A stretch of DNA of 39,588 nt from contig CAMBLG010000019.1 in NCBI GenBank assembly GCA_945868435.1, positions 1-39,588 of the forward strand, written 5' to 3'. The notes beneath the pieces were generated by a model. It was not told the DNA's origin, did no database searches, and saw only the letters and a program-made list of their open reading frames with translations. Position 1 is the first letter of the stretch. Each line of letters begins with the position of its first letter. Shown here piece by piece: positions 1 through 8,485 of the stretch. Origin of the DNA: an uncultured Lachnospiraceae bacterium (GTDB taxonomy: Bacteria; Bacillota; Clostridia; Lachnospirales; Lachnospiraceae). The translations under genes were made by a program, and so were the position numbers.

Positions 1-265
<265 letters not shown>

Positions 266-589
266 TAAAGTATATTTTCGAAGAAAATGACTTCTTCAAA
301 AATTGATCCGTTCCAGATAAATCTGGCTTCTATTCAGAATCGCTTCTGAATTTACTGTTTAAGGTTGTTCTTGAATGAACAAGATAACCCAGCTCGAATC
401 CGCTTTCGCTTCTTCTCGCTGATTTGGCATTCGCCAAATCTCATCTTCGTAAAATGCTGTTCCTCAAGCAAGCTTGGTCACATCATTTTTCTCGATGAGG
501 TTTTTCTCATTTTGGAATCATTTCAAGGTTTTTCACTGTTCAGTTATCAAGGTTCTTTGTTGTTGTCAGTCTTACGCGACAACTTCTTA
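266..589 (-). other. rRNA operon leader
   Basis: No gene is supported here. The stretch lies between the rRNA promoters and the mature 16S end and is AT-rich with several small hairpins, for example GATTTGGC/GCCAAATC (about 420-439) and a dyad around 334-353 (ATTCAGAA/TTCTGAAT). Such stems suit pre-16S processing and antitermination. A minus-strand stretch near 540-565 reads AACCTTGATAACTGAACAG, a type of sequence often seen in clostridial rRNA leaders and spacers. Confidence 0.7.
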
Positions 590-618
590 AGTATATCAGC
601 TTCGAAACTGTTTGTCAA
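590..618 (-). promoter_or_regulatory. rRNA promoter P2 (proximal)
   Basis: On the minus strand TTGACA (613-618) and TATACT (590-595) are separated by exactly 17 bp. It is the promoter nearer to the 16S gene, with a transcribed leader of about 320 nt. Confidence 0.85.
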
Positions 619-666
619 CAACTTTTTTCACTTCCTCAAAAAGCATTTCTGCGAGTCAGCTTGTTA

Positions 667-695
667 ATAATAGCACGGTAAAAACACAAAGTCAA
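667..695 (-). promoter_or_regulatory. rRNA promoter P1 (distal)
   Basis: Minus-strand TTGACT (690-695) and TATTAT (667-672) are spaced 17 bp. With the second promoter 77 bp downstream it forms the tandem promoter pair typical of rRNA operons. AT-rich DNA just upstream could act as an UP element. Confidence 0.8.
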
Positions 696-727
696 CCACT
701 ATTTTTGAATTTGTGGGAATAAATTTT

Positions 728-755
728 GACACCACAACATCTAGGTTGTGGTGTC
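728..755 (-). terminator. Hairpin behind the CvpA-like gene, probable terminator
   Basis: A perfect 11-bp inverted repeat (728-738 and 745-755, loop of 6) begins 3 nt after the stop codon of the CvpA-like gene and lies upstream of the rRNA promoters. On the minus strand it is followed by AAAATTTATT rather than a clean T-run, so it is a weak intrinsic terminator or an RNA-end-stabilising hairpin. Confidence 0.55.
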
Positions 756-758
756 ACA

Positions 759-1520
759 TTATAAGAACATCATTAAAATTGTAAGCACGAGATTATTCTC
801 GTATAGCCACACCAGCAGTTCTGATTCATAGATAAAGCCAATCAGCCCGCTTCCAACGGAGGTTGCGCTTCCCATTGCCACGAACGCAAACGCCAGCCAT
901 ACCAGCAGGATTCCCTTGATCAACCCTGCCAAAGCTCCCAGGAGACGGTTCACCTCTCCGATTACCGGAAGCTTTGCCACCAGATCCAGTGCAACCGAAA
1001 CAAGATGAAATGCTATTAACGCTATCAAAAGTACGAGTACGAAAGCCAGCCCCCGCATAGCCAGATTCGTCGCCCTGCCTGACACTTCTGCATAGACACC
1101 GGTCTGTTCCAACAGATGGCTGGTGATTTCTCCCGTGTCAATCAGTCTGTCCTGAATCACCTCCGGAAGTTTTATTCCCAGCTCGCTCAATGCCGTATCT
1201 GCGAGTCCCGCACCCACGCCTGTATCCTCTGTACCTTCCGGAACTTCCGCATCATCGGGTTCTCCCCCGGTCTGCCCGTCATCCTTCGACGCCCCCTGCA
1301 CCAGTTCATGAAGCTTGTCATTACAGTTTTCTTCAATGTGTTCATCAATTTGGGTATGTTCTGCAAGCACTTCAGACATGAACGGAGTCGCCCATGTAAC
1401 AAATACCAGGATCAGCACCCAGGCCACCACGGAATACACTACACGCAAAAATCCGCGATAGACTCCCCATGCAATATTTCCGGCTATTATCAAAATCACC
1501 AATATAAGTAACCAGTTCAT
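759..1520 (-). CDS. CvpA family membrane protein
   Basis: The 253-residue protein has an N-terminal membrane helix pair (residues about 1-48, with GVYRGFLRVVYSVVAW typical of CvpA) and two more hydrophobic segments near 155-180 and 190-220, matching the CvpA/colicin V production family fold. It is longer than the usual 160-200 residues because of a central acidic Gly/Asp/Glu-rich loop (about 65-110) that is probably extracytoplasmic. The ATG overlaps the stop of the DUF5711 gene by four bases (ATGA), so the two are translationally coupled. In other bacteria CvpA proteins affect envelope homeostasis and colicin V or purine phenotypes; the exact function here is unknown. Confidence 0.85.
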   Translation of the reverse strand: MNWLLILVILIIAGNIAWGVYRGFLRVVYSVVAWVLILVFVTWATPFMSEVLAEHTQIDEHIEENCNDKLHELVQGASKDDGQTGGEPDDAEVPEGTEDTGVGAGLADTALSELGIKLPEVIQDRLIDTGEITSHLLEQTGVYAEVSGRATNLAMRGLAFVLVLLIALIAFHLVSVALDLVAKLPVIGEVNRLLGALAGLIKGILLVWLAFAFVAMGSATSVGSGLIGFIYESELLVWLYENNLVLTILMMFL

Positions 1521-2713
1521 CGCAGTCTCACCTCATCGGTCTCATTTTCCAGTACAAATGTGTAGCTCACGCTGTCTCCTCCAGACATGACTTTGAACAG
1601 CTCCTTATCAAATGTAGTGGCAAATTTACGAATACTGTGGATTGTAAAAAGCTCGCAGCTATACGTATCCCTAACACATATTTCATTGCTGTCCAGGAAC
1701 TCAATATTCGTATATGGAATGGCAGTGTCATTTTCCATAACCACGGAACCGTTCATATCGTAAACCTTGATATGCCAGCTTCCCTCCGTATCTGGATTGC
1801 TATAGGTGAGTCCGACGTATTTATTGTTATGGAACACACTCTGTGCCTCTACTTCATATGTAACCTTTCGTTTCTGTTCCGGCTTCTGCTCCCCTTCAAA
1901 AACGATGAATCCCTCATTCGATATGGCGACCATCCGATCGGCACTTACAAAATCAATTTCAGGAATCAACACACCTTCATAGGTATAGGTTCCTACATTG
2001 TTGTCAATCTCATTCTGCCCTACAGAGCCGAAATTATAAAAACTGATTACGGAGCAAACACTTCCCGCGTTCACATCAACCATATCCACCGCCAGCTTCT
2101 GCGCATCGTTGGAAAGCGCGATATCCACCGGAAAGCTTCCCTTTTCCTGGAAAAATTCACCGTTGGCCAATTCCTTTCCATTGCTGTCATACAGGCGCAC
2201 ATAAGCTACCGCATTTTCTTTCATCAGTACAGCAACTGTACCCTGATTGGCAATGCACACGCGATCGATTGGCACCGATGTCTCAATCTTCTGCACCACC
2301 CCGCTCTCTGTCATGATATAGATTGAGGTTCCGCCCTGATCGTAGATTGTAAGATATTTTTCGCATATGTCCAAAACCGGCGAGTTCATCTCGAAGGACT
2401 GGTTCCACAGCAGTTCCTCATCGTCCCCCCGGTAAATAATTCCATCGTTGCTGTACTCGATACATTTGGAAAGAAAAGTCGCGTATCGAGTAGCCTTGCT
2501 GTCCTGCCGTTCCGTAATACTTCGCACCTCATAGGAAGAGTAGCTTCGAAGAGCCGTCCACAACTGCACGCCCACCATCACAATCGCCAAAAGAATCAAC
2601 ACCCGCACTACATGCCCAAATGTTTTTCTTCTGTGTTTGCGTACCTGCGCGTCAATCTCTTCCAACTCTATACTATCTGTCTCTACTGTTTTAAAATCGC
2701 GTTTGCTTGCCAA
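1517..2713 (-). CDS. DUF5711 family membrane-anchored protein
   Basis: The 398-residue protein has a basic cytoplasmic N-terminus (residues 1-34), one transmembrane helix (about 36-55, VVRVLILLAIVMVGVQLW) and a large external part. The rhythm of short beta strands (IIYRGDDEELLWNQSF, YLTIYDQGGTSIYIM) resembles a WD40/PQQ-like beta-propeller, as in DUF5711. The start appears to be TTG: it is the first codon giving the basic N-terminus and has GAGGGA seven bases upstream. It lies 56 bp after the LysM gene and overlaps the CvpA-like gene, so the three form one envelope operon. No enzymatic motif is visible; a sensor or scaffold role is only a guess. Confidence 0.8.
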   Translation of the reverse strand: MASKRDFKTVETDSIELEEIDAQVRKHRRKTFGHVVRVLILLAIVMVGVQLWTALRSYSSYEVRSITERQDSKATRYATFLSKCIEYSNDGIIYRGDDEELLWNQSFEMNSPVLDICEKYLTIYDQGGTSIYIMTESGVVQKIETSVPIDRVCIANQGTVAVLMKENAVAYVRLYDSNGKELANGEFFQEKGSFPVDIALSNDAQKLAVDMVDVNAGSVCSVISFYNFGSVGQNEIDNNVGTYTYEGVLIPEIDFVSADRMVAISNEGFIVFEGEQKPEQKRKVTYEVEAQSVFHNNKYVGLTYSNPDTEGSWHIKVYDMNGSVVMENDTAIPYTNIEFLDSNEICVRDTYSCELFTIHSIRKFATTFDKELFKVMSGGDSVSYTFVLENETDEVRLR

Positions 2714-2769
2714 AAAAAATCCCTCATCTCTTTTGCTTTTGTCTTATTATTATATCATTCCTTCCCTCT

Positions 2770-4008
2770 CTACGGAAGTAACAATTTCTGGCCGACTCGG
2801 ATATCGTCGGAATTCTCCAGTTCGTTCACTTCTGCAAGCTTTTCCAGCTTCTCAGTTGAACCGTATACATGCTTGCAAATTCCAGTCAGAGTATCTCCCT
2901 CCTTCACCGTGTAATATTCCGGTATATCCGCAGATGTCTCCTCACTTTTTTCGCTTTTATTGTCCTTCGCCTGATTCGTATCCTGAACCACATTTCCCGT
3001 ATCATCCGAATCATTTTGTCCATCATCTTCTGTCTTTGTAACATCTGTTCCGGCTTCCTGATCAATTTCCGCCTTCTCGTCCAATGACGGAACCTCTCCC
3101 ATAGGCGCTTCTTCTACAGGCACTAGATTTAACGTCTCTGAAATCTGTGAATCCACCTGCGAGCTTTCTTCATGATCCGGAACCTGAGTCCCCACCAAGA
3201 CCTCTGCCCCAGCCTGTTGTCCATCAGTGCCCTTTATCATGCTGACCACCTCCTGAACCCCCGGAAGCTTAATTCGATCCTGATAAACTCCAACACCGAT
3301 CAGCCCCACCAGCAGCACCACTGCCGCAGTCATTGCATAAGAGGATGCTTTATGGCTGCCTCCGGTTTCACTCTGCCGCACAGAATCGCGGTAGTGAGGT
3401 GTCACAGTTTCCGGTTCCGGCTGTTCCTGTAAACGGGTTGTCCTCTGTCTTTTCTCCTCCGGCAGTTCCACTGACACCTCAGCCTTTTGTGTCTCCTTCT
3501 GCGGGGAAAAATATATGTAGAATCCCTCCTTTTGCTGCAAGCGGCTTCCCTTATTCAAATAGAAGTACTCTTCCCCTTCCATGCTGTCCATGAGAAAAAG
3601 CACCTGATGCGCGCCTCCGAACTGTTCTCTGTGCATCTGCTCCAATTCCACCGTCATGCGTGGCACAAATCCTTTGATATCCAATGCCCATCCGACAATG
3701 ATAGAATTTTCATAGGAACGCTTGATTTCCCGAAAAATATCGGACCATGCATGGTTATTCCATTGCGGCACATTCTGAGAAAAATCCAGATCCCGCACCG
3801 GTATGGCAGCTTCCACAAACGTCGTATAGCGGCCCTTCTCACACTCTGTATGTCCCATAAATATAAAAACGCGCTTCGCGGCATAATCCTCATCATGTAC
3901 CCGTTGATATGCCGAATTTTCAATGTATATTCTGTCTTCCTCGGATGGTGTCCCAATTTGTCTGATATTCTTTAGATTCCGTTCATTCCCTGTCTCAATA
4001 TCGATCAT
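2770..4008 (-). CDS. Membrane protein with degenerate MPN/JAMM-like domain and C-terminal LysM
   Basis: A 412-residue protein with three parts. Residues 44-165 resemble an MPN/JAMM domain: a strand at RVFIFMGH, then IIVGWALDIKGF at 103-114, which aligns with the VGWYHSHPGFG metal site of active members. Here HxH is replaced by L and I, so the zinc site is lost. A linker rich in Glu/Gln/Pro is followed by one transmembrane helix (223-242), then an acidic Ser/Thr/Asp-rich stretch, and a LysM domain (about 365-412, YTVKEGDTLTGICKHVYGS). The start was chosen at the ATG after AAAGGAG with 6-nt spacing; an upstream in-frame ATG would swallow that site. Inference: a type II membrane protein binding peptidoglycan outside while the pseudo-enzyme domain lies in the cytoplasm. 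Confidence 0.8.
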   Translation of the reverse strand: MIDIETGNERNLKNIRQIGTPSEEDRIYIENSAYQRVHDEDYAAKRVFIFMGHTECEKGRYTTFVEAAIPVRDLDFSQNVPQWNNHAWSDIFREIKRSYENSIIVGWALDIKGFVPRMTVELEQMHREQFGGAHQVLFLMDSMEGEEYFYLNKGSRLQQKEGFYIYFSPQKETQKAEVSVELPEEKRQRTTRLQEQPEPETVTPHYRDSVRQSETGGSHKASSYAMTAAVVLLVGLIGVGVYQDRIKLPGVQEVVSMIKGTDGQQAGAEVLVGTQVPDHEESSQVDSQISETLNLVPVEEAPMGEVPSLDEKAEIDQEAGTDVTKTEDDGQNDSDDTGNVVQDTNQAKDNKSEKSEETSADIPEYYTVKEGDTLTGICKHVYGSTEKLEKLAEVNELENSDDIRVGQKLLLP

Positions 4009-4101
4009 TGTCCGCTCCTTTCGCATTTTACGAAACCCATACTAGCACATGTGGGACGAGGAATTTCGGGAATCCTGTCGCATGAATATATTTGTAGAAA
4101 C

Positions 4102-4130
4102 AAAAACAGGACCCCTGACGGAGTCCTGTT
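4102..4130 (-). terminator. Intrinsic terminator of the transketolase genes
   Basis: AACAGGAC and GTCCTGTT form an 8-bp stem (4105-4112 / 4123-4130) with a 10-nt loop, followed on the minus strand by TTTTTGTTT. It is 15 bp after the stop of the transketolase C half, so it separates this operon from the LysM operon. Confidence 0.85.
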
Positions 4131-4144
4131 CAAATCCTTATGTT

Positions 4145-5086
4145 TTATTTGCAGAAAGCTTTCACCTTCTTGTAGATTCCTTCTGCATCCAGTTCATACT
4201 TGTGAATCAACTCCACTGCAGGACCTGACTCACCGAAGGTGTCATTCACACCAATGCGAAGCATCTTCGTAGGCGCCTTCTCACAGAGAACCTCTGCCAC
4301 AGCGCTTCCCAGTCCGCCAATTACGGAGTGTTCCTCAACTGTGACAACCTTGCCTGTCTTAGCGGCTGACGCAAGCACAAGTTCCTCATCCAATGGCTTG
4401 ATTGTGTGGATATTGATAACTTCAGCGTCAATACCATCTGCCTCCAGCAGTTTAGCTGCCTCAATTGCATAACCCACTTCAAGTCCGGTTGCAAGAATCG
4501 TGACATCCTTACCTTCCTTCAAGGTGATTCCCTTGCCAATCTCAAATTTATAGTCCGGCCGATCATTAATAACAGGAACTGCCAAACGTCCAAATCTCAT
4601 ATAAACCGGGCCGACATGCTCATACGCAGCCTTAACTGCTGCCTTTGCTTCCACATCATCGGAAGGATTGATGACCACCATTCCCGGGATCTCACGCATA
4701 AGCGCAAGGTCTTCCAGACACTGATGAGTTGCACCGTCCTCTCCAACGGAGATTCCGGCGTGAGTTGCACCAATCTTGACATTCAGATGCGGATATCCGA
4801 TAGAATTGCGCACCTGCTCATAGTTACGTCCTGCCGCAAACATAGCGAAAGAACTGATAAACGGCACCTTGCCGCAGGTAGATAATCCCGCTGCAATACC
4901 GGTCATGTTACACTCTGCGATACCGCAGTCCCAATGGCGATCTGGAAACTCTTTCTGGAAGATACCGGTCTTGGTCGCACCTGCCAGGTCAGCGTCCAGT
5001 ACGATCAGATCCTCGTGCTCTCTTCCCAGCTCTGCCAGAGCATTTCCGTAGCTGTCTCGTGTTGCAATCTTCTTTACTTCTGACAT
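4145..5086 (-). CDS. Transketolase, C-terminal subunit
   Basis: The 313-residue protein matches the second half of transketolase: the pyrimidine-binding domain of the thiamine diphosphate site (residues about 5-170, with FPDRHWDCGIAECNMTGIAA carrying the catalytic Glu) and the C-terminal domain (about 185-313, KPLDEELVLASAAKTGKVVT). With the N-terminal subunit it moves two-carbon units between ketoses and aldoses in the non-oxidative pentose phosphate pathway. The ATG overlaps the upstream gene by 13 bp, so the subunits are coupled. Split transketolases are common in Clostridia and archaea, so the split is not damage. Confidence 0.95.
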   Translation of the reverse strand: MSEVKKIATRDSYGNALAELGREHEDLIVLDADLAGATKTGIFQKEFPDRHWDCGIAECNMTGIAAGLSTCGKVPFISSFAMFAAGRNYEQVRNSIGYPHLNVKIGATHAGISVGEDGATHQCLEDLALMREIPGMVVINPSDDVEAKAAVKAAYEHVGPVYMRFGRLAVPVINDRPDYKFEIGKGITLKEGKDVTILATGLEVGYAIEAAKLLEADGIDAEVINIHTIKPLDEELVLASAAKTGKVVTVEEHSVIGGLGSAVAEVLCEKAPTKMLRIGVNDTFGESGPAVELIHKYELDAEGIYKKVKAFCK

Positions 5087-5910
5087 AATGCTTCACCTGC
5101 TTTCTTCAGTTCTTCCATAGCAATGGCATACTCTTCATCACTCGGAGCCTTTCCATGCCATCCGGCTGCGTTCTCCATGTAGGATACACCCTTACCCTTG
5201 ACAGTCTTGGCGATGATTGCGGTCGGCTGTCCCTTGGTATTCCGCGCCTCCTCAAAGGCCGCACGAATCTGATCAAAATCGTTTCCATCGATAACGATGG
5301 TGTGGAAATTGAACGCCTCAAACTTCTTATCGATCGGATATGGCGAGCATACCTTGTCAATCTCTCCGTCGATCTGCAGATTGTTGTTATCCACGATTAC
5401 AACAAGGTTGTCCAGTTTTCTGTGGCCTGCCCACATGGCTGCCTCCCAGATCTGACCCTCCTGAATCTCGCCGTCTCCGGTTAATGTGTAAACGCGATAA
5501 TCCTTCTTGTCAAACTTGCCTGCTGCAGCCATTCCGACGGCAGCGGACACTCCCTGTCCCAGAGAACCGCTGGACATATCAACGCCCGGGATATGCTTCA
5601 TATCCGGATGTCCCTGCAGATAGGAACCTGTATGACGAAGTGTTGTCAGGTCTTCCTTCGGGAAATATCCCCTCTCTGCCAATACAGAATAAAGTCCAGG
5701 GGCTACATGACCCTTGGATAATACAAAACGGTCGCGATCCGTGTCCTTCGGATTCTTCGGATCAATATTCATTTCCTCAAAATACAGATATGTAAATATA
5801 TCTGCCGCAGATAATGATCCGCCCGGATGTCCGGACTTCGCACTATGTACTGCTGTAACAATGCTCTTGCGAACTTCGTTCGCAATTTTCTGAAGCTCTA
5901 AATTGTTCAT
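5074..5910 (-). CDS. Transketolase, N-terminal subunit
   Basis: The 278-residue protein is the first half of transketolase. It has the substrate loop SAKSGHPGGSLSAADI (residues 23-38), HVAPGLYSVLAERG, and the thiamine-diphosphate/magnesium motif GDGEIQEGQIWEAAMWAG (about 145-162) ending in VDNNNLQIDG. A good ribosome site (AAAGGAG) lies 5 nt before ATG. It follows recR by only 12 bp, so it may be read from the dnaX-ybaB-recR transcript. It works with the C-terminal subunit in the cytoplasm. Confidence 0.95.
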   Translation of the reverse strand: MNNLELQKIANEVRKSIVTAVHSAKSGHPGGSLSAADIFTYLYFEEMNIDPKNPKDTDRDRFVLSKGHVAPGLYSVLAERGYFPKEDLTTLRHTGSYLQGHPDMKHIPGVDMSSGSLGQGVSAAVGMAAAGKFDKKDYRVYTLTGDGEIQEGQIWEAAMWAGHRKLDNLVVIVDNNNLQIDGEIDKVCSPYPIDKKFEAFNFHTIVIDGNDFDQIRAAFEEARNTKGQPTAIIAKTVKGKGVSYMENAAGWHGKAPSDEEYAIAMEELKKAGEALCQK

Positions 5911-5922
5911 AGTGTCTCCTTT

Positions 5923-6519
5923 TTAAAGTTCTGTTCTACCTTGTAGTGCTCTAAGAAGAGTAACTTCATCGATATATTCCAAGTCTCCGCCCACGGGAAC
6001 CCCGCTGGCAATCCTTGTAACCTTAATACCTGTCGGTTTGATCAGCTTACTTATGTACATTGCCGTTGTCTCCCCTTCCAGGCTGGAGTTCGTGGCGATA
6101 ATTACCTCATCCACGTCCCCCTCGAGCCGGACCATTAGCTCTTTAAGTTTTATATCGTTAGGCCCAATCCCCAGCATTGGAGAAATTGCGCCATGAAGAA
6201 CATGATAAACACCGTCATATTTGCCGGTTTTTTCATATGCGACGAGATCCCTTGTATTCTCCACCACCATGATGGTTTTTTTGTCTCTCGTCATATCTTT
6301 ACATATAGGACAAATTTCTTGATCTGTCAAGTTAAAACAGCATTTACAATACCTAACATTCTGTTTTGCGGAAAGGATTGCAGAAGATAACGCCTCCACA
6401 TGCTCCTCCGGCATGTTCAGAATATGAAACGCCAGCCTTTGGGCAGACTTCGCCCCAATCCCCGGCAGAGCTGATAATTCTTCGATTAACTTTGATATTT
6501 CGCTGCTGTAATAATCCAT
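5923..6519 (-). CDS. recR: Recombination protein RecR
   Basis: A 198-residue protein of normal length for RecR. In order it has the helix-hairpin-helix [15 protein letters not shown] (residues 18-32), a four-cysteine zinc finger (CKCC...CPIC, about 57-72), and the Toprim domain ([17 protein letters not shown], then [16 protein letters not shown]) with the ending [13 protein letters not shown]. RecR acts with RecO (and RecF) to load RecA on gapped DNA. The ATG overlaps the ybaB stop (TAATG), giving the conserved dnaX-ybaB-recR order. Confidence 0.98.
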   Translation of the reverse strand: MDYYSSEISKLIEELSALPGIGAKSAQRLAFHILNMPEEHVEALSSAILSAKQNVRYCKCCFNLTDQEICPICKDMTRDKKTIMVVENTRDLVAYEKTGKYDGVYHVLHGAISPMLGIGPNDIKLKELMVRLEGDVDEVIIATNSSLEGETTAMYISKLIKPTGIKVTRIASGVPVGGDLEYIDEVTLLRALQGRTEL

Positions 6520-6863
6520 TAGAACGGAAAGCCTCCACCCAGGCCGCCCGTGATCGATGCCATGGATTTCTGGGATGCCTCATCAACCTGACGCAGTGCC
6601 TCGTTGGTGGCCGCCATGATCAGATCCTCCAGCATCTCGATATCATCCGGGTCAACAACTTCCTCTGCAAGCTTTACCTTTATGATCTCACGCTTGCCGG
6701 ATACGGTCACCTCTACCGCGCCGCCTCCTGCTGCTGCCGTGATCTCCTTCTCCTCTAATTCCTTCTGGGCCTCCTCCATCTGCTTCTGCATTTTCTGGGC
6801 CTGCTTCATAATGTTATTCATATTTCCCGGCATTCCACCCGGAAATCCACCTCTCTTAGCCAT
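6519..6863 (-). CDS. ybaB: YbaB/EbfC family nucleoid-associated protein
   Basis: The 114-residue protein has a Gly/Met-rich start, the characteristic helix [19 protein letters not shown], the central strands [16 protein letters not shown] and the motif [20 protein letters not shown]. It is a small dimeric DNA-binding protein, encoded as usual between dnaX and recR. The ribosome site GGAGG lies 8 nt before ATG. Confidence 0.97.
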   Translation of the reverse strand: MAKRGGFPGGMPGNMNNIMKQAQKMQKQMEEAQKELEEKEITAAAGGGAVEVTVSGKREIIKVKLAEEVVDPDDIEMLEDLIMAATNEALRQVDEASQKSMASITGGLGGGFPF

Positions 6864-6884
6864 GTGTAAGTCCTCCTTCTTGGT

Positions 6885-8453
6885 TTAAAAAACTTCCTCT
6901 TCTATTTCCATAGTGATCATATCCCGCAGATCCGGAACGGTCTCCTTTGCCGTATGGCCACTCTCGTTCTTCTGAACTACAATCTCCGGTTCTTTTCCAA
7001 TACGTCTGCCGATAATCTCCCGGAAATTGCTCATACTGCCCGCTCGATCCTCATTCAGATAACCGAAGGCCGTGGGATCGTCGAACACCAGAAGGAGTTC
7101 TCCCCCGGCACCAAGGCTCGGCACCGCTTTATTCAAATACTGCCTTGCAATTCCTCCCGCCTCGGAAATCATTGCCTGCCAGTTTTTTATGATCGCTTTG
7201 ATATCCTCCGGAACCGCCTTCGGCAACACCGGCTTTTCGATTGGCGCTGCGGTCCCCGATGATGTCGAATTCGCAACCGGGGCAGCAGCGGTAAATGCTC
7301 CACTCTCAAGCTTATGCTCAAGCACATCAATTCGTTCTGTGAGTGAACCGTAATCCATCTCCATCTCCGGTTTGCAGAGCTTGATGATAGCAATCTCTAT
7401 CAGGATGCGTTTTTGTGCGGCAAACTTCACCTGATTTCCCAGTTCTGAGAAAATGCGAATATACCGCATTAAAAGCTCCGGTTTTACCATGGAAGCCTCT
7501 TCCTTCAAAGTCGCAAGATTGTCCGCAGACATATCAAGAACTTCCTCCATCTCATCAGAGCTCTGGATCAAAAGAAGGTTACGCATGTACCAGGTGAAAT
7601 CATTCACCAGCTGTCCCATCTCACGTCCCTCGTCCACCAGTTCATCCACTGTCTGTATGGCACCCACAACATCCCGTGCAATAATCTGGCGCAAAAGCCG
7701 GGAAAATACTTCCATATCTACCGCACCAAGCACCTCCAGTACATTGTCGTAGGTCAGTTTCTCACCCAGGTGAAAAGCGATACACTGATCAAGAAGGCTC
7801 AACGCATCACGCATGGAGCCATCTCCCGCCTTCGCCACGTAACGCAGCGCTTTTTCCTCCACATCCACCTGTTCCGTCTGCATCAGTTCCGCAAGGCGGT
7901 CTGCAATCGTATCGATGGAAATTCGATGAAAATCATAGCGTTGGCATCGGGACAGAATGGTGATCGGTATCTTGTGAGCCTCCGTTGTGGCAAGAATGAA
8001 AATAACATACGCCGGCGGTTCCTCAAGAGTCTTGAGCAGTGCATTAAAGGCTCCCGGAGAAAGCATATGTACCTCATCGATGATGTATACCTTATACTTT
8101 CCTTCCGTCGGACGATATGCAACCTCTTCCCGGATCTGACGGATATTATCCACGCCGTTGTTGGAAGCGGCATCAATCTCTATCACATTCATAGAAGTTC
8201 CTGCGGCAATGCCCTGGCATGTAGGGCACTGTCCACAAGGACTTCCGTCTACCGGATCCTCACAATTGACTGCTCTGGCAAAAATCTTGGCAACGGTCGT
8301 CTTGCCCGTTCCCCTGGTTCCGCAGAACAGATATGCATGTCCTATACGGTCAGCCCGAATCTGATTCTTTAAAGTTGTAACAATATGATCCTGCCCCTTC
8401 ACGTCCTCAAACTGCTGGGGGCGGAACTTACGGTATAGCGCCGTGTAAGACAT
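6885..8453 (-). CDS. dnaX: DNA polymerase III subunit gamma/tau
   Basis: The 522-residue clamp-loader ATPase has the typical start YTALYRKFRPQQFEDVKGQ, a Walker A motif GTRGTGKTTVAKIFARA (residues 46-62), a zinc module (CEDP...CGQCPTC), Walker B YIIDEVHMLS, sensor ATTEAHKIP and the SRCQRYDF arginine-finger motif. Domain III follows (about 215-370), then a Ser/Ala-rich linker and a C-terminal tail (about 415-522). It loads the sliding clamp at the replication fork. I did not find an obvious slippery frameshift heptamer, but the shorter gamma form cannot be excluded. Confidence 0.97.
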   Translation of the reverse strand: MSYTALYRKFRPQQFEDVKGQDHIVTTLKNQIRADRIGHAYLFCGTRGTGKTTVAKIFARAVNCEDPVDGSPCGQCPTCQGIAAGTSMNVIEIDAASNNGVDNIRQIREEVAYRPTEGKYKVYIIDEVHMLSPGAFNALLKTLEEPPAYVIFILATTEAHKIPITILSRCQRYDFHRISIDTIADRLAELMQTEQVDVEEKALRYVAKAGDGSMRDALSLLDQCIAFHLGEKLTYDNVLEVLGAVDMEVFSRLLRQIIARDVVGAIQTVDELVDEGREMGQLVNDFTWYMRNLLLIQSSDEMEEVLDMSADNLATLKEEASMVKPELLMRYIRIFSELGNQVKFAAQKRILIEIAIIKLCKPEMEMDYGSLTERIDVLEHKLESGAFTAAAPVANSTSSGTAAPIEKPVLPKAVPEDIKAIIKNWQAMISEAGGIARQYLNKAVPSLGAGGELLLVFDDPTAFGYLNEDRAGSMSNFREIIGRRIGKEPEIVVQKNESGHTAKETVPDLRDMITMEIEEEVF

Positions 8454-8485
8454 AGTCGCTTACTCCTTCTGAAATGCTGCACGCA

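Noticed and set aside
4145..5910. Transketolase split by frameshift
   Set aside because: Both halves have proper starts and ribosome sites, and two-subunit transketolases are normal in Clostridia.
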